Assembly: GCF_014077095.1 (NCBI RefSeq)
Contig: NZ_JACGVG010000035.1
Coordinates: 471,509 to 535,508, forward strand
Source of the DNA: Colwellia sp. MB02u-6
GTDB taxonomy: Bacteria; Pseudomonadota; Gammaproteobacteria; Enterobacterales; Alteromonadaceae
Reading direction: 5' to 3'
Length of the DNA stretch: 64,000 bases
In this document: positions 10,701 through 19,133 of the stretch, in pieces
How positions within the stretch are numbered: the stretch's first letter is position 1
How the letters are laid out: every line of letters begins with the position of its first letter
Position numbers and translations under genes: made by a program
Notes under the pieces: generated by a model
Told to the model about the DNA's origin: nothing
Seen by the model: the letters and a program-made list of their open reading frames with translations, nothing else
The model's database searches: none

Positions 10701-11212
10701 TCGGTAAAGGTACGTGCTTTAGTATTGAAATACCGCGCGTCAGTACTAGTGAGGCCGCCATCGTTAACGCAAAAATACACCATAAAGGTAAGTTAAATAA
10801 AAGTTTGGAGGCTATAGCCGAAAGTTCACTCAAAAAATCTTTTAATAACATGGTGGTATTATTGCTCGATAATGACCAACTGATGTTAACCGCAATGGCC
10901 TCACAGCTGAGTGATTGGGGTTGTTGTGTGTTAACTGCATATGACCAACCGTCATGCCAGCAAGCATTAGCCAATGGCGAGATTATCCCTCATATTATTA
11001 TTGCTGACTATCACCTTGAACATGGCAATAATGGCGTTGATTTAGTGCGAGCCATGTTGCGAGCACAACAATGGCAACTACCAGTGATAATTTTTTCTGC
11101 TGACCCATCAGAAAGCGTTCGACAACATACCAGTGATGCTGAGTTTTTGTTTTTACGCAAACCCGTTAAGTCATTAGCATTAAAGCGCATAATGCTGCAA
11201 TTACTGGTATAA
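7712..11212 (+). CDS. Hybrid sensor kinase with an N-terminal sodium:solute symporter domain
   Basis: The 1166-residue protein joins a PutP-like sodium:solute symporter domain with about 13 membrane helices (residues ~1-500), a PAS-type domain (PAS_7 style, ~615-720), a coiled-coil linker (~730-785), a HisKA box with phospho-acceptor His794 in AAASHDLMQPFNAL, a HATPase_c domain (~880-1000, with WDNGPGI and GLGLGL) and a C-terminal receiver domain with Asp1099 (IIADYHL). The architecture is that of CbrA- and NahK-related kinases, where the transporter part is thought to sense or carry the stimulus. AAAGGA precedes the ATG. A LuxR-type response regulator lies 2.2 kb downstream on the opposite strand and is a plausible partner. 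Confidence 0.93.
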   Translation: MNLLAWLSIDTWLITALSIGYLCLLFLVAHKGQNQSPEQWRCKPWVYSLSLAVSCTSWAFYGTVGQAATTGAWLAPIYIGSMLCLVLAWPMLLKMLNIIKRQNLTSIADFIAFRYDRSPKIAISVALIALVGTIPYIALQLRAISTSFDLLTGTFQSGISTAFVVTIVLIVFSILFGTRQIAASKQNQGLVLAIAFSSVVKLLALTAVGIFATFFVFDGFADLAAQQQSQGLFTDGNSVYLAVTQAILGAITIFVLPQQFHMMMIENHHPQELKTARWLFPLYFILINIFVLPIAIAGLITFPGGSVDADTYVLTLPMFFQQAWLGIVVYIGGLAAATSMVIVSAIVLSTMISTEVITPITLKFHYFSKEGAPQFSSLLLKQRRLTIIAILLLAFAFERSINQQSHLASIGLLSFVLLSQFAPAIIGALYWRKANAKGALIGLIIGSLMWFYTLLLPIIAPNLVWVQDGVFGLAWLKPTALFGVNFLDLTSHGVFYSLMSNIVCFVGVSLLTQRSLGEKLQADIFISKAQQQVESKLSTEDLHSLLMRFIDKNAADAFMLIAKANQVNQVSSDVEPVNLIEYTRVQLSGVLGSASTRMVMKAVLRSAQMPFEDVVSIVDEANQLFRFNRELLQSGVENIEQGISVVDADMRLVAWNQRYIQLLDYPEGFVQAGLPIETLLNFNIARGIIVGGANHEQMITKRIAHMKNGDSHHFQRKMLNGMVLEIRGQSMPAGGFVSTFSDITAHIEAEKSLQKANENLEKRVASRTQELQNAKAEAEAANSSKSRFLAAASHDLMQPFNALSLFTSMLKNKVQGEELTALAQHIDDSLNVVEALLSDLVEISRLDSSSEKIVKSQFALDDLLQPLKNEFAALSAQAGIRFSYQVSQCVVHSDKRMLRRIVQNFLSNAVHYCHDKQGAKAGIHNRILLGIRRSKTMIRLEVWDNGPGIALAQQKTIFREFERLAQNREIPGLGLGLAISERIAKLLGLSISVKSQLGKGTCFSIEIPRVSTSEAAIVNAKIHHKGKLNKSLEAIAESSLKKSFNNMVVLLLDNDQLMLTAMASQLSDWGCCVLTAYDQPSCQQALANGEIIPHIIIADYHLEHGNNGVDLVRAMLRAQQWQLPVIIFSADPSESVRQHTSDAEFLFLRKPVKSLALKRIMLQLLV

Positions 11213-11544
11213 GCTGAGTTGCTTTTTTTATTAGTGCTATTCTGTGTACGACTAAGCAAGCTTTCTCCCGAATATTTTTATAGCCCTTGTGCTATTTAAC
11301 ATAGTCACTATGTAGATTTTATCGCCGAGATAATCTTAAGCACAGAGATAAAGTTGATCAGTAAAAAGTCTGCTATTGTTTAGCGTATATTTGGTCCTAA
11401 AAAGAAAAGGGCAAAGTTAGTTCGCCTCAAGATTAATCATCTTGCTGTACTTTGTTTTAAGGGCATATTTCTGCTTGCGTTTAAAAGCTGAGTTCAGTCA
11501 CAAAAAACCGTTCAATTAACTATTTATTTTAGATGTTATGTTTC

Positions 11545-11633
11545 TAGGTAACTATGATCTTTAGGTAACTATGATCTTTAGGTAATTATGACTTTCAAAT
11601 AACTAGTGTTCAAATAACTAGCGTTCAAATAAG
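11545..11633. repeat. Two adjacent short tandem repeats (17-bp x3, 15-bp x2.5)
   Basis: A 17-base unit, TAGGTAACTATGATCTT, begins at 11545, 11562 and 11579; the third copy has diverged. A 15-base unit, CAAATAACTAGTGTT, begins at 11596 and 11611 with a partial third copy at 11626. These look like replication-slippage repeats between convergent genes. Confidence 0.85.
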
Positions 11634-11664
11634 AAAGCCTGCTTAATAGTCTTAAGCCGGCTTT
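11634..11664 (-). terminator. Stem-loop terminator of the OmpA-like gene
   Basis: A 13-base stem (AAAGCCTGCTTAA at 11634-11646 with TTAAGCCGGCTTT at 11652-11664, one mismatch) with a 5-base loop ends just beyond the OmpA-like gene. Read on the minus strand it is followed by T-rich sequence. It could also serve the plus strand. Confidence 0.6.
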
Positions 11665-11678
11665 TATCGCAGGTCTCA

Positions 11679-12827
11679 TTAATCATTAATGATTAATATC
11701 TCTACTCGTCTGTTTTCAGCGCGACCTTCTACGGTTTCATTTGATGCCACAGGTTTGTTTTTACCAAAGCCACTAGAATTTACTCTATCTTTGGGAATAA
11801 GGCCCACTTGGGTAATAAAATTAGCAACCGTTTGGGCACGTGCTTGCGACAAGGTCATATTCAGCTCCTCGCTACCAAGGTTATCAGTATGTCCTGAAAC
11901 CATGACGTTAGCACCAGGAAAATTCTTAATGGCTTCGATAATCTTATTCAGTAAAGCAAAATTACTTGACTCTATTTCACTACTACCTGATTTAAAAGCA
12001 AAGCCTTGGGCGCGAATAAGCACATTGTTTAACTGACGATATACATTGGCCTCTTCAGGGCTATACATTGACTGTACTCTGGAGAATCTTTCATCATCAG
12101 CTCTTTTTTGCGCCTGTGCCTGCTCGTATTCCATCTTAGCTTCTGCTTTATCTTTTGCTAACTGAGTTTGTTTTGTTTCGGCTGATTCCATCCCCGTTAA
12201 CAAGGTTTTACGTTCTTCAACAACGTTTGCTACTGCTGCACTTAGCTTATTCACCACTTCTTTGTTTGGCTGGTTGAAGCCAACATCAGTATCAATAGAT
12301 TTAACGACTTGGCTAAGTTGATCTTGATACCAAAGGATTTTTTGTTCTACATCAAAGTTGGCATTTTTAAAGGCAGTTTCAATATCGACTATACCCTTAG
12401 CCTTTTTTACCAACCATATTGCCCGGTTAGCATGTACGTTAGCTTCTTGAGTGTCAGTTCGATCGGCTTCTATTGTCGCTAAAGCAAGGCGGTATTCATC
12501 TTCTGCCATCGCCATAGTGCTAGGTGCTATATCAGCTAGATCATTTTTCTTGGCGTTAGTTAGTGCTTGTTCAGCAACACTGAGCATATTACGCTTTAAC
12601 GAATTTAGCTCTATGTCTAAATATTGATTGCGCAAGGCATTGACATCGCGTGTTGCTTTTTCATCCTCCCCAACTTCAAGTAAGGCTAATACTTTTGCCA
12701 GTTCCGTTTCCGCTTTTTTAAAAGCAGTCGGTGCAGCTGAGCTTGCATTGACATTTATCGCTCGGTCTCGGGCATTGAAAACCTCCTCAAAAACATATTT
12801 TGCTTTTACGGCTTGTTTCTTCGCCAT
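11679..12827 (-). CDS. OmpA-family C-terminal part of a split DUF4398/OmpA protein
   Basis: This 382-residue open frame holds a long helical, Ala/Lys/Glu-rich region (residues ~1-250) and a C-terminal OmpA-like peptidoglycan-binding domain (~260-382), recognised from GHTDNLGSEELN, LSQARAQTVANF and RAENRRVEIL. It lacks a signal peptide: the first ATG is internal and has no good ribosome site. It is in the same frame as the lipoprotein fragment at 12882-13103, separated only by a TAA and 18 sense codons, so it appears to be the C-terminal part of a single ~478-residue outer-membrane lipoprotein. As a separate protein it would stay in the cytoplasm, where a peptidoglycan-binding domain has no obvious role. 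Confidence 0.75.
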   Translation of the reverse strand: MAKKQAVKAKYVFEEVFNARDRAINVNASSAAPTAFKKAETELAKVLALLEVGEDEKATRDVNALRNQYLDIELNSLKRNMLSVAEQALTNAKKNDLADIAPSTMAMAEDEYRLALATIEADRTDTQEANVHANRAIWLVKKAKGIVDIETAFKNANFDVEQKILWYQDQLSQVVKSIDTDVGFNQPNKEVVNKLSAAVANVVEERKTLLTGMESAETKQTQLAKDKAEAKMEYEQAQAQKRADDERFSRVQSMYSPEEANVYRQLNNVLIRAQGFAFKSGSSEIESSNFALLNKIIEAIKNFPGANVMVSGHTDNLGSEELNMTLSQARAQTVANFITQVGLIPKDRVNSSGFGKNKPVASNETVEGRAENRRVEILIIND

Positions 12828-12881
12828 TTCAATATGCGCTATAACTTCGCTGGCACTATCATTTACTTTTGGGCTACTATT

Positions 12882-13103
12882 TTAAGCTTGTTCAAGTGCG
12901 TTTTGATAAATGTTTTCGGCATTTTTCAACTGTGCGGGCGAGTAGAGTGCTAATTTTTCACGCTTGGCAGCCTCAATGCTGGTTTTAGCCTGAGCCAATG
13001 TTGGGTGTTGTACTAACATTTCCTGCTCAGTCATGAGTTTTTGTGTAGCACAACCACTTAAGGTGGTGATAAGCAAGGCTACCGCTGCGTATTTTACTTT
13101 CAT
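12882..13103 (-). CDS. N-terminal lipoprotein fragment (DUF4398) of a split OmpA-family gene
   Basis: The frame begins with a lipoprotein signal (MKVKYAAVALLITTLSGC); the lipobox L-S-G-C supplies the lipid-anchored Cys. The ATG at 13103 is preferred over the in-frame ATG at 13115 because GGA lies seven bases before it. The ~55 residues after the Cys match the start of a DUF4398 domain (AKTSIEAAKREKLALYSP, then AENIYQNALEQA) and end at a TAA at 12882-12884. The frame continues open beyond this stop into the OmpA-like part, so this is best read as the front of a gene broken by a nonsense mutation, unless the stop is read through. Confidence 0.7.
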   Translation of the reverse strand: MKVKYAAVALLITTLSGCATQKLMTEQEMLVQHPTLAQAKTSIEAAKREKLALYSPAQLKNAENIYQNALEQA

Positions 13104-13382
13104 GTCATTATCCATTTAACAGTGAATTAATTGAAGCGCTTACCTTGCGCTAAGTAACTAATAAAAAAGGCTAACCAGCTACAATATGGCTGTAAAATCG
13201 TTCGTTTTACAGCCAAGCGGCAGGTGTTATTATTTCCTTGTGCTGTCTGTTTTATCTAGATTAACATTAGCACCGCCAGGGATTTAAACCAGTAACTATC
13301 GCCCAAAGAGCATGAAAGTTTTGAGAAAAAAATTGTTGTTAAACGCGAGGAGTTTATAAGCTTTACAGCTGTTTTAGGGAGA

Positions 13383-14051
13383 TTAAGACACATTCAAATG
13401 CTGTGAAGGGCTTAGCATGAGTTGCTGATATACTAGGCCAGCTAATGTGCGGTTGTTTACTGCTAATTTTAATAATATCGCGGAAACATGCTTTTTAACT
13501 GTAGTTTCTTTGATGTCGAGATCATAGGCAATTTGCTTATTTAACAGACCATCGGCTATTTGGCTTAATACTATGTATTGCTGAGGGGTGAGTTGGCTTA
13601 ATTGTTTGGCCAGTTTCTGGTGCGCTAAAGCTATTTTTTGGTCAGCATTAAATTCGATGTTTTTTGGTAACCAAATCCCCCCAGCCAAAACAGTATCAAT
13701 GGCTTGTGCTATGGTGGCTAAATCAGCCGATTTAGGAATAAATGCTGCTGCACCAAAGTTAATCGCTTTTTGCATGGTTTCAGAGTTGTCGTCTGACGAG
13801 ACCATGATCACCACAATATCGGGAAAATGGTTTTGCAGTTGGGTTAAGCCGGTAAAGCCATCATTACCTGGCATATGTAAGTCTAGAAAAACAATTTCTA
13901 AGCTGTTGTTAAGGCTAACCGCTTTGAGTAGATCGTTAAAGTTGTCTACTTCTAAGCTTTCGTCATCCTCAATACATTCAACTATGGCTTGTTTTAATGC
14001 TGTGCGAAACAAGGGGTGATCGTCGGCGATAATTACTTTTGCTTGATTCAT
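13383..14051 (-). CDS. NarL/LuxR-type response regulator
   Basis: This 222-residue cytosolic regulator has an N-terminal receiver domain (residues ~5-120) with acidic residues D10-D11, phospho-acceptor Asp57 in VFLDLHMPG and a conserved Lys in IPKSA (~108). A C-terminal LuxR/GerE helix-turn-helix (~150-215) contains LTPQQYIVL and KETTVKKHVSAIL. It should bind DNA when phosphorylated. No kinase is directly adjacent; the symporter-kinase hybrid ending at 11212 is the nearest candidate partner. The TonB receptor gene lies 188 bases upstream on the same strand and might be in its regulon, which is inference from position. Confidence 0.9.
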   Translation of the reverse strand: MNQAKVIIADDHPLFRTALKQAIVECIEDDESLEVDNFNDLLKAVSLNNSLEIVFLDLHMPGNDGFTGLTQLQNHFPDIVVIMVSSDDNSETMQKAINFGAAAFIPKSADLATIAQAIDTVLAGGIWLPKNIEFNADQKIALAHQKLAKQLSQLTPQQYIVLSQIADGLLNKQIAYDLDIKETTVKKHVSAILLKLAVNNRTLAGLVYQQLMLSPSQHLNVS

Positions 14052-14239
14052 TACAACAGCCTTTTATATGAGTACAACACTAGGAGGTCGCCCAACACAC
14101 TGAAAATAATGAACGTATTATCAAGTCTATTAGCTTTATTCCCAAAGCGGGAACTAATTTAAGCGACGGCTTAATTTTTTATTATTAAAAAAATGCCAGT
14201 AAAAACCAGCGCTTTATATGCGTTGAAAAGAGCATGATT

Positions 14240-16513
14240 TTAGAAGCTATAACCTATGGTCAATGAAAGGGTTTCAGGATCCCCGTAATAACCAATCAGT
14301 GTCGTATCACCACCTAAACCAGGTTGATAACTGCCATCATTATTTTGTGCGCCTAAGAAGGCGTAGTTACCGACTAAGTACCCTTCGTCGGTAATATTTT
14401 TCCAATGCAGTGCTGCAGTCCAGTCTCCGTTGTTGCTATACCAATTAACACCAAAGTTAAGCAGACCATAGCCGTCTTGAGTTAATAAGTTTTCGGTAAC
14501 GTTTAAGTCATACTCACTCCGGTAATAGTAATTACCATTAACAACAAAACTACCCACTGATGTTTCGATATTATAAGCAAAACCAAGGTTAGCGGTAGTT
14601 TCAGGAGTATTAGTAATAGTGAAGCTGTCGCTAATATCTATCTGGTTACCGTCATTGTCAAATGATGTTACTTCGTCAAAAGATGAGTCAATCAAGCCTA
14701 AACTGGCAAACACATTTAAGTTATCTGCTACAGCATATTCAATTTCTAATTCTAAGCCTGAGGCTGTCGAAGTCCCTATATTACCTAAACGTTGACTTAA
14801 TGCACTGTTGTCTGCTGTGGGTAATACCGTAACAAATTGTCTGTTTTTATGATCAAGGTAGAAGGCTGTCGCATTAACCCTTAAATTATTATTCCACTCA
14901 CTTTTCAGGCCAATTTCAAATGAATCTACCACTTCTGGATCTACTGCTGGTTCCGGACCACTGGCTCTTGGATTAAAAGTACCTGATTTAAAGCCTTGTG
15001 AATAACTGGAAAAAAACATCATGTCGTCTGAGTATTGATACTCTACGCCTACACGCGGGGTAAAGCGCGACCAATCTTCTTTATCATTGAGCACTTCAGG
15101 GAATTGAACATCACCACGTTCATAACCGGGTACCCAGCCACTCTCTGGATAAACTGTTTCAAATACCACACCATTATTAACGTTAGCTATTTTTTCTTCT
15201 TTGGTATAACGCGCACCCAAGGTCATGGAGAATTTATTGCTGATACTATACGAACCTTGAGCATAAACAGCATAACTTTCACTGTTATTACAACCCGTCA
15301 CTTCTCGAGTTAACCCAGTTAAATCCAAAGACTTGCCGAAATCCTCTAAAATAGCGTCGAAGTGGCCGCATGATTCACCATCAAAGTAGTATAGACCAGA
15401 GACAAAGGCTAAATTATCTGAGTTATAGTTTAGCTGAAATTCTTGAGTAAATTGCTCATCATCATAAATGGCAGGGACATCAAAAATACGCTCGGCGGTG
15501 TTATCAAAATCAATATTTGTTTTTGAATAATTATCACGGCTTGAGGTGATTGATTTAACCGACCAAGTATCATTGATCCTATATTCAGCTGTTAGGCTGA
15601 AGCCTTCTGACTCAACACTATTCCACGTAGGCATACTGGTGTAAGAGTCATAAACACTCTTGGGTACTGGCGCATTAGTCAATATGCTTGGCAGTAAACG
15701 ATAGCCGCCTTTGGCATTTGAGTCGTCGGTGGTTTTATCGTAATTAAAACGCAAGAATAAATCCTCTGTCGGTTCGAACTCAATGGTAATACGACCCGCA
15801 AAAATATCTTTATTATAGTTCTCTAAGTTTTGACCCGGTAAAGCAGATTGTAAAAATTCCCCATAACCCTCTCTCTTTAGGTCAGCCAAAGCAAAGCCAA
15901 CATATAATTTATCAGCTATCACTGGGATTTTACCCGCAACTTTATAATCTTTACGATCGTAAGTACCAAAGGTTCCTTTAAGATCAAGTTCTACATCACC
16001 AGACATTTTTTTAGTAACATATTTAATAGCACCACCAATCGTGTTTTTACCATATAAACTACCTTGAGGACCTCGTAATACTTCAATACGTTCAACATCA
16101 AGAATATCTAATACGGCTCCCTGTGGACGGGCAATATAAACATCATCAACATAAATGCCGACACCCGGTTCATAGCCCCAAAGTGGATCATCTTGACCAA
16201 CACCACGAATAAAAGCAGTTAAGGTTGAGTTAGTACCACGACTGGCTTGTAAGGTAGTATTTGGTGAAAACTGTTGAACTTCTGTCATCACACTAATGCC
16301 ATTTTGCGCTAGTTCTTCAGCACCAATAGAAGTGATTGCGACAGGTACAGATTGTAAACTTTCTAATGCTTTTCGAGCGGTGACTTCAATCCGCTCCAAT
16401 GTTGGAGCATTGCTTAGCTGTTCATTCGCTGCTGCGGCCAAGATGCTTTGACTGGTCAGTACGGCTGAAATGGTGATGGCCAAAACACTTAGCCTTAGGT
16501 GGTAATGCTCCAT
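14240..16513 (-). CDS. TonB-dependent outer-membrane receptor
   Basis: The 757-residue protein has an N-terminal signal peptide (residues ~1-27), then a TonB-box-like stretch and a plug domain (ERIEVTARKALESLQSVPVA, then IEVLRGPQGSLYGKNTIGG) and a C-terminal 22-strand barrel ending in the aromatic outer-membrane signature LSLTIGYSF. GGGAGA stands six bases before the ATG. The plug and length (700-800) match the FecA/FhuA-like and carbohydrate- or siderophore-type receptors common in Alteromonadales; the ligand cannot be told. No TonB, ExbB or ABC transporter gene is nearby, so energy must come from TonB systems encoded elsewhere. Confidence 0.93.
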   Translation of the reverse strand: MEHYHLRLSVLAITISAVLTSQSILAAAANEQLSNAPTLERIEVTARKALESLQSVPVAITSIGAEELAQNGISVMTEVQQFSPNTTLQASRGTNSTLTAFIRGVGQDDPLWGYEPGVGIYVDDVYIARPQGAVLDILDVERIEVLRGPQGSLYGKNTIGGAIKYVTKKMSGDVELDLKGTFGTYDRKDYKVAGKIPVIADKLYVGFALADLKREGYGEFLQSALPGQNLENYNKDIFAGRITIEFEPTEDLFLRFNYDKTTDDSNAKGGYRLLPSILTNAPVPKSVYDSYTSMPTWNSVESEGFSLTAEYRINDTWSVKSITSSRDNYSKTNIDFDNTAERIFDVPAIYDDEQFTQEFQLNYNSDNLAFVSGLYYFDGESCGHFDAILEDFGKSLDLTGLTREVTGCNNSESYAVYAQGSYSISNKFSMTLGARYTKEEKIANVNNGVVFETVYPESGWVPGYERGDVQFPEVLNDKEDWSRFTPRVGVEYQYSDDMMFFSSYSQGFKSGTFNPRASGPEPAVDPEVVDSFEIGLKSEWNNNLRVNATAFYLDHKNRQFVTVLPTADNSALSQRLGNIGTSTASGLELEIEYAVADNLNVFASLGLIDSSFDEVTSFDNDGNQIDISDSFTITNTPETTANLGFAYNIETSVGSFVVNGNYYYRSEYDLNVTENLLTQDGYGLLNFGVNWYSNNGDWTAALHWKNITDEGYLVGNYAFLGAQNNDGSYQPGLGGDTTLIGYYGDPETLSLTIGYSF

Positions 16514-16720
16514 AATATCTCCCTATGTTTTAAATCTAATCAATCGCTAATTTGCGCTGTTTTTATTTCTTCATTAGTATGCTTAAAACTTTATAGTAAA
16601 TTTGCCATAAGACAATTTGTACTATAGTAGTATGTTGTTGTTTTTCGTATTTAAGTTGTTGTAATTTAATATATTAAATATTAAATTATTTTTTGCTATC
16701 GTGGGGTTTTAGCTAATAAT

Positions 16721-17641
16721 TTATATCTTCCAAGCCTCAAGTAAGTACAATATTGTGCTAATAGGGGTGTTAATGACAAACGGCGCTTCACTGCCGCCAT
16801 CAATTTTTTGTGGCGCTACAGCAATGCCATGGCCCATATTTTCAATTTCAATGAGTTCGACATTCACTTGCTTGTTCTGTCCTTGCCATTGGCTAACTTT
16901 ATAGCCCTGGTGCTTTGAGATAATAGGCTTTTTTGATGACTGAGTTAGCTCGGCCCAATGGATAGCAAGTTGTTGTGAATTTTTTGGGTTAACGACTGTA
17001 TCTTGAGAACCGGTCCAAATTGACAGCGTAGGCCAATAGTTTGTTGAGCTGTTTATTTGATGCACTAATTGGGTTAATTGCTCAGGGCCTTGTGAGGGGC
17101 CGCTGCGCATGCAGGCAATAGCTGTGCTTAAATTATGGGCGCAAGGGTAGGGTATGCCAGCAATAATGGCGCCAGCAGTAAATAGTTGTGGGTAATTAAC
17201 CAACATCGAACTTGCCATTGCACCACCGGCTGATAATCCTATAATATATATTTTGTTAAAATGATGGTCAGCATTAACACTGGTAATCATGTTTTTTATT
17301 GACAGGCTTTCACCTTGGTTTTGCGCTATATCTTGTGAAGAAAACCAATTGAAGCAGCCTTGAATATTATTGTCTTGGCTTTGCTGTGGAATAAGTAGCG
17401 AAAATTTTTTTTTGTCTGTTAAAGCCATTAAGCCACTTTGTTGTGCGAGCACTTGCCCTTGTTGAGCACAACCGTGTAACAAGACAATAAGGTTTTTATT
17501 ATCTTTAGCGCCTTGAAAATAACTGGCGCTTAGCTCACCAGGATTAAGGCCAAATTCAGTTAATGCCGTTGGCTTAGCTAGGCTGTTAGCACTTAACAAG
17601 CTGATGGTAATTATGATAAACATCAATAAATATTTAGTCAT
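16721..17641 (-). CDS. Secreted PHB-depolymerase-type esterase
   Basis: This 306-residue protein has a signal peptide (~residues 1-22), a lid region with HGCAQQGQ (oxyanion hole, ~56-63), the nucleophile elbow G-L-S-A-G-G with Ser137, an Asp in GSQDTVVNP (~210) and a His in NMGHGIAV (~275). These are the marks of the short-chain poly(3-hydroxyalkanoate) depolymerase/LpqC/feruloyl-esterase family. It probably hydrolyses an ester in the periplasm or outside the cell; whether PHA, an aryl ester or another polyester is the substrate cannot be decided. It has no separate substrate-binding domain. Position and strand suggest a monocistronic gene. Confidence 0.85.
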   Translation of the reverse strand: MTKYLLMFIIITISLLSANSLAKPTALTEFGLNPGELSASYFQGAKDNKNLIVLLHGCAQQGQVLAQQSGLMALTDKKKFSLLIPQQSQDNNIQGCFNWFSSQDIAQNQGESLSIKNMITSVNADHHFNKIYIIGLSAGGAMASSMLVNYPQLFTAGAIIAGIPYPCAHNLSTAIACMRSGPSQGPEQLTQLVHQINSSTNYWPTLSIWTGSQDTVVNPKNSQQLAIHWAELTQSSKKPIISKHQGYKVSQWQGQNKQVNVELIEIENMGHGIAVAPQKIDGGSEAPFVINTPISTILYLLEAWKI

Positions 17642-17656
17642 GTTAAATTTCCATAA

Positions 17657-17691
17657 TAAAAAGTAAAAAGTAAAAAGTAAAAAGTAAAAAT
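17657..17691. repeat. 7-bp tandem repeat upstream of the esterase gene
   Basis: Four perfect copies of TAAAAAG (17657-17684) and a fifth ending in T lie within 20 bases of the esterase start. Copy-number change would alter the spacing of any upstream promoter element on the minus strand. Confidence 0.85.
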
Positions 17692-17943
17692 CAAAGCTGA
17701 CAATTAAGAGGCCAATAAAATCATTTCAGCTTACCAGCATGGCTTATAAAATTAAGTTGTAGAATGCTACTTTAGGTCCAGAAAAAGGGCTGATAATTAT
17801 GGTAAATAATAAAACTAGTGGTTTGAGTCTGTGGGCAAAAACGTTAAGCTGTCGAGATAATCACACTATGCTATGACTGTGTGGCTAATCACATGAACCT
17901 AATATGAAAGTGACATTAAAACTAAGTTAAAGAGGCATAAAGT

Positions 17944-18288
17944 ATGACAGTTAAAAAGTTGGCGCAGCGTTTGTTTATTATCAAGCCGTTATTAAATTTT
18001 GCCTTTGTTGCCTGCTTAGTGTTTATTGTGATTTTATTTCTTAAAGGCTCGATTGCCGAGCAAAATAGCTATGGTGTACCGAGTTTGTTATTAGCCACAT
18101 GGAGCTTGTTATTAAGTGCGATATTAGGTTTATTAGTTAATACGCCAAATATTGACGATATGCCCAAAGGTTGGTTTGCCCGGATGAAACATCGGCTAGC
18201 AAAAAGTATATTTACCTTGGCCGCAATGGTTTTCATTTTTATCAGCTTAGCACTGCTCTATGCAACAATAAAACTGTTGAATTTGTGA
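17944..18288 (+). CDS. Small membrane protein of unknown function
   Basis: The 114-residue protein has three hydrophobic segments (residues ~18-36, ~47-65 and ~90-112) separated by short charged loops, with a basic N-terminus (MTVKKLAQR) suggesting an inner-membrane protein. AGAGGC precedes the ATG. I do not recognise a family. It sits alone between the esterase and the ECF sigma gene, transcribed toward the latter but separated by more than 300 bases. Confidence 0.65.
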   Translation: MTVKKLAQRLFIIKPLLNFAFVACLVFIVILFLKGSIAEQNSYGVPSLLLATWSLLLSAILGLLVNTPNIDDMPKGWFARMKHRLAKSIFTLAAMVFIFISLALLYATIKLLNL

Positions 18289-18602
18289 TACTAATAAGCT
18301 ATTTATTCTGATGAAACTACCTACCAAGCCTTCTGTTAAAGCTATTTACCGATTATCAATTAAATATCAACAGTGATTCTGTGCAATATAGTGTTGGTGA
18401 ATACTGAACAGTTGTGTCATAAATTTAGCCAGATAATAGCCCTATTTAATCACGTTTATTTATTTTCCAATCGGGCGTTTTTAGTCTGTTTTAAAAGGGG
18501 TTTCTCGGTTGAAGCTAAATGGAATTGTAGGTAAATCATTATCAGTTAGTATATTATCTTTGCTCGTCAGTAAATTATTCCTTCAGAAAAGAGCCATAAA
18601 TA
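18289..18602. other. Upstream region of the ECF sigma gene
   Basis: This 314-base stretch has no credible gene. It presumably contains the promoter of the sigma factor operon. I could not identify a -35/-10 pair with confidence, nor an autoregulatory element shared clearly with the DUF4331 upstream region. Confidence 0.4.
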
Positions 18603-19133
18603 ATGGAACATCAACAGCATCTAGCCTTACTTGGCGCTATAGCTCAAGGCGATAAAAAGGCGTTTTCAGCGCTTTACCAAACCACCAGTAAACAGCTTTA
18701 TGCGGTTAGCTTGAAAATGTTAGCTCGTAAAGAATTAGCTGAAGAAGCTTTGCAAGAGGCTTATGTGCGTATTTGGCATAACGCATCAGAATACCGAGTG
18801 GGCAAGGGCACAGTGTTGACCTGGATGATCAGCATAGTGCGTTACCGGGCGCTAGACATTTTGCGCTATAACAAAATTCGAAAAGAAGATGAATTAATTG
18901 AGCAATATAGCGTTGATCAAGATACGCCCGAGAAAACCCATGACATAGAACAATTGTTACTAGACAAGTGCTTGCAAAAGCTTGATCTGCAACAACGTCA
19001 GGCTATTTATTTGGCCTACTTCAATGGCTGCTCCCATCAGGAGGTGGTTAAACACCTAAATAATCCTTTGGGAACGGTTAAAAGCTGGATAAGACGCGGT
19101 CTTACAAGTTTACAAAGTTGCTTAACCTCATGA
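18603..19133 (+). CDS. ECF RNA polymerase sigma factor
   Basis: This 176-residue protein has sigma-70 region 2 (residues ~10-85, with EEALQEAYVRIWHNASEY and VLTWMISIVRYRALDILR) and region 4 (~115-170, with LQQRQAIYLAYFNGCSHQEV and GTVKSWIRRGLTSL), without regions 1 and 3, which defines the ECF group. Its stop overlaps the anti-sigma gene start as ATGA, so the pair is translationally coupled. The pairing with an RskA-type anti-sigma resembles SigK-like ECF groups. The likely targets are its own operon and possibly the DUF4331 locus downstream, which is inference from proximity. Confidence 0.93.
   Translation: MEHQQHLALLGAIAQGDKKAFSALYQTTSKQLYAVSLKMLARKELAEEALQEAYVRIWHNASEYRVGKGTVLTWMISIVRYRALDILRYNKIRKEDELIEQYSVDQDTPEKTHDIEQLLLDKCLQKLDLQQRQAIYLAYFNGCSHQEVVKHLNNPLGTVKSWIRRGLTSLQSCLTS

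Larger units (their letters stand above)
11213..11678. other. Intergenic region between convergent genes, with tandem repeats
   Basis: This 466-base gap lies between the ends of the hybrid kinase gene and the OmpA-like gene. It holds no credible gene. Its right half carries two short tandem repeat arrays and a stem-loop, listed separately. Confidence 0.5.
11679..13103 (-). pseudogene. DUF4398/OmpA-family lipoprotein gene interrupted by an in-frame TAA
   Basis: The two flanking open frames share one reading frame (their first bases are a multiple of three apart), and the 18 codons between the TAA at 12882-12884 and the next ATG at 12827 are all sense codons. Joined, they make a normal envelope protein: lipoprotein signal, DUF4398, helical stalk, OmpA domain. 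A single base change from a Lys, Gln or Glu codon would explain the TAA. A sequencing error is the main alternative. Confidence 0.7.
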
